A model generated the notes under the pieces. That model did not search any database and had not been told where the DNA came from. It saw only the letters and a program-made list of their open reading frames with translations. This document shows, in pieces, positions 4,068-6,969 of a stretch of DNA of 6,969 nucleotides. The stretch is taken from contig JAEDLI010000113.1 of the NCBI GenBank assembly GCA_016295375.1, positions 1 through 6,969 on the forward strand, in the 5' to 3' direction. The stretch's first letter is position 1. Every line of letters starts with the position of its first letter. Made by a program: the position numbers and the translations under genes. This DNA comes from Fibrobacter sp. GTDB taxonomy: Bacteria > Fibrobacterota > Fibrobacteria > Fibrobacterales > Fibrobacteraceae.

Positions 4068-6650
4068 CTACTCAACCACAAATTTCTCACCGTCGTAGTC
4101 GATGACCACGGGCTTTGCCGCACTCACGTTGCCAGCGAGAATGGCATGGCTCAGCGGGCGTTCCACGTTCCGTTCCAGGTAACGCTGGATCGGCCGCGCA
4201 CCGAATTCCGGCTGGTAAGCGCCATCGGCGATGGCATCGAGCGCCTTGTCGGTCAGGGTGAGCTGCAAATCCTGACGGGCGGCGCGTTCGGCGAGTCCCT
4301 TGAATTTGAGCTTCACGATGTCACGAATCTGCGGCTTGGTGAGGCTCTGGAATACCAGCACTTCGTCCAGACGGTTCAGGAATTCCGGCCTGAAGAAGCT
4401 ACGGAGTTCTGGCTCGATTTCCTTCAGGGTCACCGGGTTCGCGACGCCGTTTACACCCTGCGCATTAGCCGAGGCTGCAGCGCGGTTCTGGAAGTGTGCG
4501 GCGCCCAGGTTCGACGTCATGAGAATCAAGGTGTTCTTGAAGTTCACCGTACGGCCCTTGCCATCGGTCAGTCGACCGTCGTCAAGCACCTGCAACAGCG
4601 TGTTGAACACGTCGGGATGAGCCTTCTCGATTTCGTCCAGCAGAATCACGCAGTACGGATGCGTACGCACGGCTTCGGTCAGCTGGCCGCCTTCTTCGTA
4701 GCCCACGTATCCCGGAGGCGCACCGATCAAGCGGCTCACGCTGTGCTTTTCCATGTATTCGCTCATGTCAATACGCACCAGCGCATTCTCGTCGTCGAAC
4801 AGTTCCACGGCAAGCGCCTTCGCAAGTTCCGTCTTGCCCACACCCGTCGGGCCCAGGAACAAGAAGCTACCAATCGGCGCATTCTCGCGGCTAAGACCGC
4901 TACGGTTACGCAGTATCGCTTCCGAAACCGCTTCCACGGCCTCGTCCTGGCCAATCACGCGGGCATGCAGGCGTTCATCCAGGTGCAACAACTTGGCCTT
5001 TTCGCCTTCACAAAGCTTGGTCACCGGAATTCCGGTCCAGCGGCTCACCACAAGGGCAATCGTCTCTTCGGTCACCTCTTCGCTCAGGTCGCCGTCGCTT
5101 GCGGACTTCTTGATTTCTTCCGTCTTCGCGGCAATTTCCTTTTCGAGGTTCACAATCTTGTTGTACTTGAGTTCGGCAGCGCGATTCAAGTCGTAGCGGG
5201 CTTCGGCCTGCTCCATCTCGTCCTTCGCCTGCTGCAAGGACTTTTTAAGGCCCTGCAACTCGGCGTTTTTCGCGCGCCTCTCCTGCCAACGGTCCTGCAT
5301 CAGCTTGACTGCGGCATCGGTCGTCGCGAGTTCTTCACGCAACTCTTTCAGGCGCTTTACGCTGGTGTCGTCGGTTTCCTTCGCCAGGGCCTGCTCCTCG
5401 ATTTTCATCTGGAGTTCCTTACGCTGCAAGGTATCCAAGGCTTCGGGCACGGTATCCATCTGCGTCTTCACAAGGCTTGCCGCCTCGTCAATCAAGTCAA
5501 TAGCCTTGTCCGGCAAGAAACGGTCACTGATGTAGCGGTTCGAAAGCTTCACCGCGGCCACAAGCGCGTTGTCGTGCAGACGCACGCCGTGGTGCGCATC
5601 AAAACCATCCTTGATGCCACGGAGAATAGAAATCGATTCTTCTTCGCTGGGTTCGTCAACCTGTACGGGCTGGAAACGGCGTTCCAAGGCGGAATCCTTC
5701 TCGATGTACTTGCGGTATTCCTGCGTGGTGGTGGCACCGATGCAGTGCAGTTCACCACGGGCCAGCTTCGGCTTGAGCATATTGCCCAAGTCCATGGAGC
5801 CTTCCGTCTTGCCTGCACCCACGATGGTGTGGATTTCGTCGATGAACAGCAAAGTATTGCCGTCTTCTTCAAGGGCGTCCAGCACGGCTTTCAAACGTTC
5901 CTCGAAATCGCCACGGTATTTTGCACCCGCCATCAAGGCAGACAAATCCAGCGCAAACAACTTCTTGCCCTTCAGAGCGTCAGGCACATCGCCGCGATAG
6001 ATACGCTCGGCAAGGCCTTCCACAATGGCGGTCTTACCCACGCCCGGTTCGCCCACCAGGCAGGGGTTGTTTTTCGTCTTTCGGCTCAGAATCAAGATGA
6101 CACGGCGGATCTCTTCTTCACGGCCAATCACCGGCGAGAGTTTTCCGTCGGCAGCCATTTCCACGAGCTCACGACCGTAGAGTTTCAGCGGAGACTGTTC
6201 CTCGGCATTGGCGGCCCCTGCAAACGGGTCCGAAAGCCAGGTCTCCACGACCTCGACGCTTCCCAGCGCATCTTCGAACACCTTCGCAAGGCCACGGTCG
6301 CCCGAGAACTTCATCAAGGCCACGAGCATATCGCCCGGGGTCACCATACGGTTCACCTGACGCGCCGCCTGCACCGAGGCGCGCAAAATGCGGTTCAAGT
6401 CGTTATCGGGTTCCACGTCGGGGTTCACGCCTTCCATGCGCGGGATCTTCTGCACGAACGGCTCCAACTTGCCGCGGAGCTCATTCGTCTTCGCGCCCTT
6501 CGACTTGTAGAGTTTCTTCAAGGTGGCATCCGGGCCTTCGACAAGGCCTACCGCCAAATGCGCCGCACCCAGGTAGGAATGTGAGCAACGGTCGCGCAGG
6601 CTCTGGGCCTTCGCCAACACCTTTTCTGCATCGTTGTTAAAATCAGACAT
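4068..6650 (-). CDS. clpB: ATP-dependent protein disaggregase ClpB
   Basis: This 860-residue Hsp100 chaperone matches the usual ClpB length. It extracts polypeptides from aggregates by threading them through a hexameric pore, working with DnaK/DnaJ in the cytoplasm. The order is an N-terminal Clp domain (about 1-145), AAA+ module 1 with Walker A GEPGVGKT (200-207), pore Tyr245 in KYRG, Walker B LLFIDE (267-272) and arginine fingers ERR (323-325), then a coiled-coil middle domain (about 400-520), then module 2 with Walker A GPTGVGKT (600-607), pore loop GYVGY (647-651), Walker B VILLDE (668-673), RPEFLNR (754-760) and sensor-2 GARP (817-820). The middle domain, and the lack of an evident IGF/IGL ClpP-docking loop, separate it from ClpA/ClpC. 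The start at MSDFNNDAEK is chosen because AGAGG lies 6 bases upstream. A frame extension of 43 residues upstream is Cys/Trp-rich and unlike the family. It stands alone, with no operon partner. Confidence 0.96.
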   Translation of the reverse strand: MSDFNNDAEKVLAKAQSLRDRCSHSYLGAAHLAVGLVEGPDATLKKLYKSKGAKTNELRGKLEPFVQKIPRMEGVNPDVEPDNDLNRILRASVQAARQVNRMVTPGDMLVALMKFSGDRGLAKVFEDALGSVEVVETWLSDPFAGAANAEEQSPLKLYGRELVEMAADGKLSPVIGREEEIRRVILILSRKTKNNPCLVGEPGVGKTAIVEGLAERIYRGDVPDALKGKKLFALDLSALMAGAKYRGDFEERLKAVLDALEEDGNTLLFIDEIHTIVGAGKTEGSMDLGNMLKPKLARGELHCIGATTTQEYRKYIEKDSALERRFQPVQVDEPSEEESISILRGIKDGFDAHHGVRLHDNALVAAVKLSNRYISDRFLPDKAIDLIDEAASLVKTQMDTVPEALDTLQRKELQMKIEEQALAKETDDTSVKRLKELREELATTDAAVKLMQDRWQERRAKNAELQGLKKSLQQAKDEMEQAEARYDLNRAAELKYNKIVNLEKEIAAKTEEIKKSASDGDLSEEVTEETIALVVSRWTGIPVTKLCEGEKAKLLHLDERLHARVIGQDEAVEAVSEAILRNRSGLSRENAPIGSFLFLGPTGVGKTELAKALAVELFDDENALVRIDMSEYMEKHSVSRLIGAPPGYVGYEEGGQLTEAVRTHPYCVILLDEIEKAHPDVFNTLLQVLDDGRLTDGKGRTVNFKNTLILMTSNLGAAHFQNRAAASANAQGVNGVANPVTLKEIEPELRSFFRPEFLNRLDEVLVFQSLTKPQIRDIVKLKFKGLAERAARQDLQLTLTDKALDAIADGAYQPEFGARPIQRYLERNVERPLSHAILAGNVSAAKPVVIDYDGEKFVVE

Positions 6651-6855
6651 AGTTGCCTCTTTTTTATTTTTACCGCTTTCCAGATGCAAAACCCATGCCA
6701 AGGGCCACACTCGGCAAAAAACGCACAAAACCGTGCAAAAAAGGCATTTTTTGCCGTAAAAAAGCAAAAAATGTCGCATTTTTCAGCGGCATTTTTTCAA
6801 AATAAGACGCGCGGGTGTTTAATTCCGCATAAATAAGGTATATTCAGAAATCGAG
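6651..6855 (-). promoter_or_regulatory. clpB upstream region with phased A/T tracts and small hairpins
   Basis: No gene is supported here. Runs of 4 to 6 A or T are centred near 6718, 6728, 6739, 6749, 6760, 6768, 6781 and 6794; the first five are 10-11 bases apart, as in intrinsically bent DNA. On the minus strand two short stem-loops are each followed by T6: GGCA-AAAAA-TGCC (6755-6743, then 6742-6737) and GCAC-GGTTTT-GTGC (6736-6723, then T6 at 6721-6716). I see no CIRCE element and no convincing heat-shock sigma promoter, so how clpB is induced is not readable. Confidence 0.5.
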
Positions 6856-6856
6856 C

Positions 6857-6877
6857 CTTATAGGGGCTCTTTACGAG
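6857..6877 (+). repeat. Diverged partial third copy of the 38-bp repeat
   Basis: CTTATAGGGGCTCTTTA (6857-6873) is identical to the core of copies 1 and 2. The next four bases, CGAG, differ from TGAG by one change, and the rest of the unit is unrelated. The change turns the ATGA of the full copies into ACGA. It has the same orientation as the other two and lies about 200 bp upstream of clpB, not inside a gene. Confidence 0.8.
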
Positions 6878-6894
6878 ACGAGGCAGAACCTCGT
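6878..6894. other. Small hairpin next to the third repeat copy
   Basis: ACGAGG (6878-6883) pairs with CCTCGT (6889-6894) around CAGAA. It directly abuts the truncated repeat and takes the place of the right part of the full 38-bp unit. No T run follows on either strand. Confidence 0.5.
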
Positions 6895-6941
6895 TCAAAG
6901 CTCAAATTTCATCCCCCTCCATTCTGCAAATTCGGCTAATA

Positions 6942-6959
6942 TGTCAATATTTATTGACA
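6942..6959. promoter_or_regulatory. Perfect dyad with TTGACA on both strands, candidate operator/promoter
   Basis: TGTCAATA (6942-6949) and TATTGACA (6952-6959) form a perfect 8-bp inverted repeat around TT. Each arm carries the sigma-70 -35 consensus TTGACA, one pointing right (6954-6959) and one pointing left (6947-6942). The rightward -10 would lie beyond the window; the leftward one has no good -10 at 17 bases. The symmetry suggests a dimeric repressor site overlapping a promoter for a gene to the right. The regulator is not identified. The bases between the third repeat and this dyad hold no other recognisable feature. Confidence 0.45.
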
Positions 6960-6969
6960 ATTCAATCAA

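Noticed and set aside
4146..6584. 812-codon open frame on the plus strand opposite clpB
   Set aside because: It is fully antisense to a complete, well-conserved ClpB. Its product is a low-information Leu/Arg/His/Gln-rich sequence, and long antisense frames are common opposite GC-rich genes.
6651..6779. 43-residue N-terminal extension of ClpB
   Set aside because: It has no family similarity, runs through the phased A/T tracts, and a well-placed Shine-Dalgarno precedes the ATG at 6650.
6651..6969. CIRCE or sigma-32 type heat-shock control of clpB
   Set aside because: No TTAGCACTC/GAGTGCTAA pair and no correctly spaced TTGAAA with CCCCAT-like element was found on the minus strand.

Overview
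The window looks like part of a Gram-negative bacterial chromosome, most likely from the Fibrobacter / FCB side of the tree. That assignment is an inference. It rests on an outer-membrane-type secreted protein, a type IV pilus gene fragment, possible TAnnTTTG promoter motifs of the kind known from Bacteroidetes, and intergenic DNA crowded with GC-rich hairpins and tandem heptamers. No rRNA or other taxonomic marker is present, so genus is not proven.

Layout. (1) Positions 1-569 hold two identical 38-bp direct repeats (55-92 and 532-569). Between them lies 439 bp carrying the 3' part of a TPR-protein gene and the first ~40 codons of pilT, both on the minus strand and both cut off exactly where a repeat begins. 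(2) Positions 570-1271 contain no convincing gene. They hold an extended -10 promoter candidate and a dense series of stem-loops, several with the same TTTA loop, plus a nested element in which two stems show compensating base changes. (3) Positions 1272-3179 (minus strand) encode hisC and then hisN, with a TAG-ATG junction and no gap. These are the transamination and dephosphorylation steps of histidine synthesis. (4) Positions 3180-3242 are a short divergent promoter region. (5) Positions 3243-3950 (plus strand) encode a 235-residue secreted protein, probably a beta-barrel outer-membrane protein. (6) Positions 3951-4067 lie between convergent genes and contain six tandem heptamers, a GAA-loop hairpin and an 11-bp inverted repeat. 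(7) Positions 4068-6650 (minus strand) encode a full-length ClpB disaggregase. (8) Positions 6651-6969 are the clpB upstream region, with helically phased A/T tracts, a diverged third copy of the repeat, and at the right end a perfect dyad that places TTGACA on both strands.

The intact genes are housekeeping functions: histidine synthesis, an envelope protein and proteostasis. The most unusual part is the left end. There a random-looking slice of a pilus locus is bracketed by identical repeats that themselves look like an overlapping stop/start gene junction (ATGA preceded by AGGGG). This could be a real capture or rearrangement event, or a chimeric assembly. The sequence alone cannot decide.
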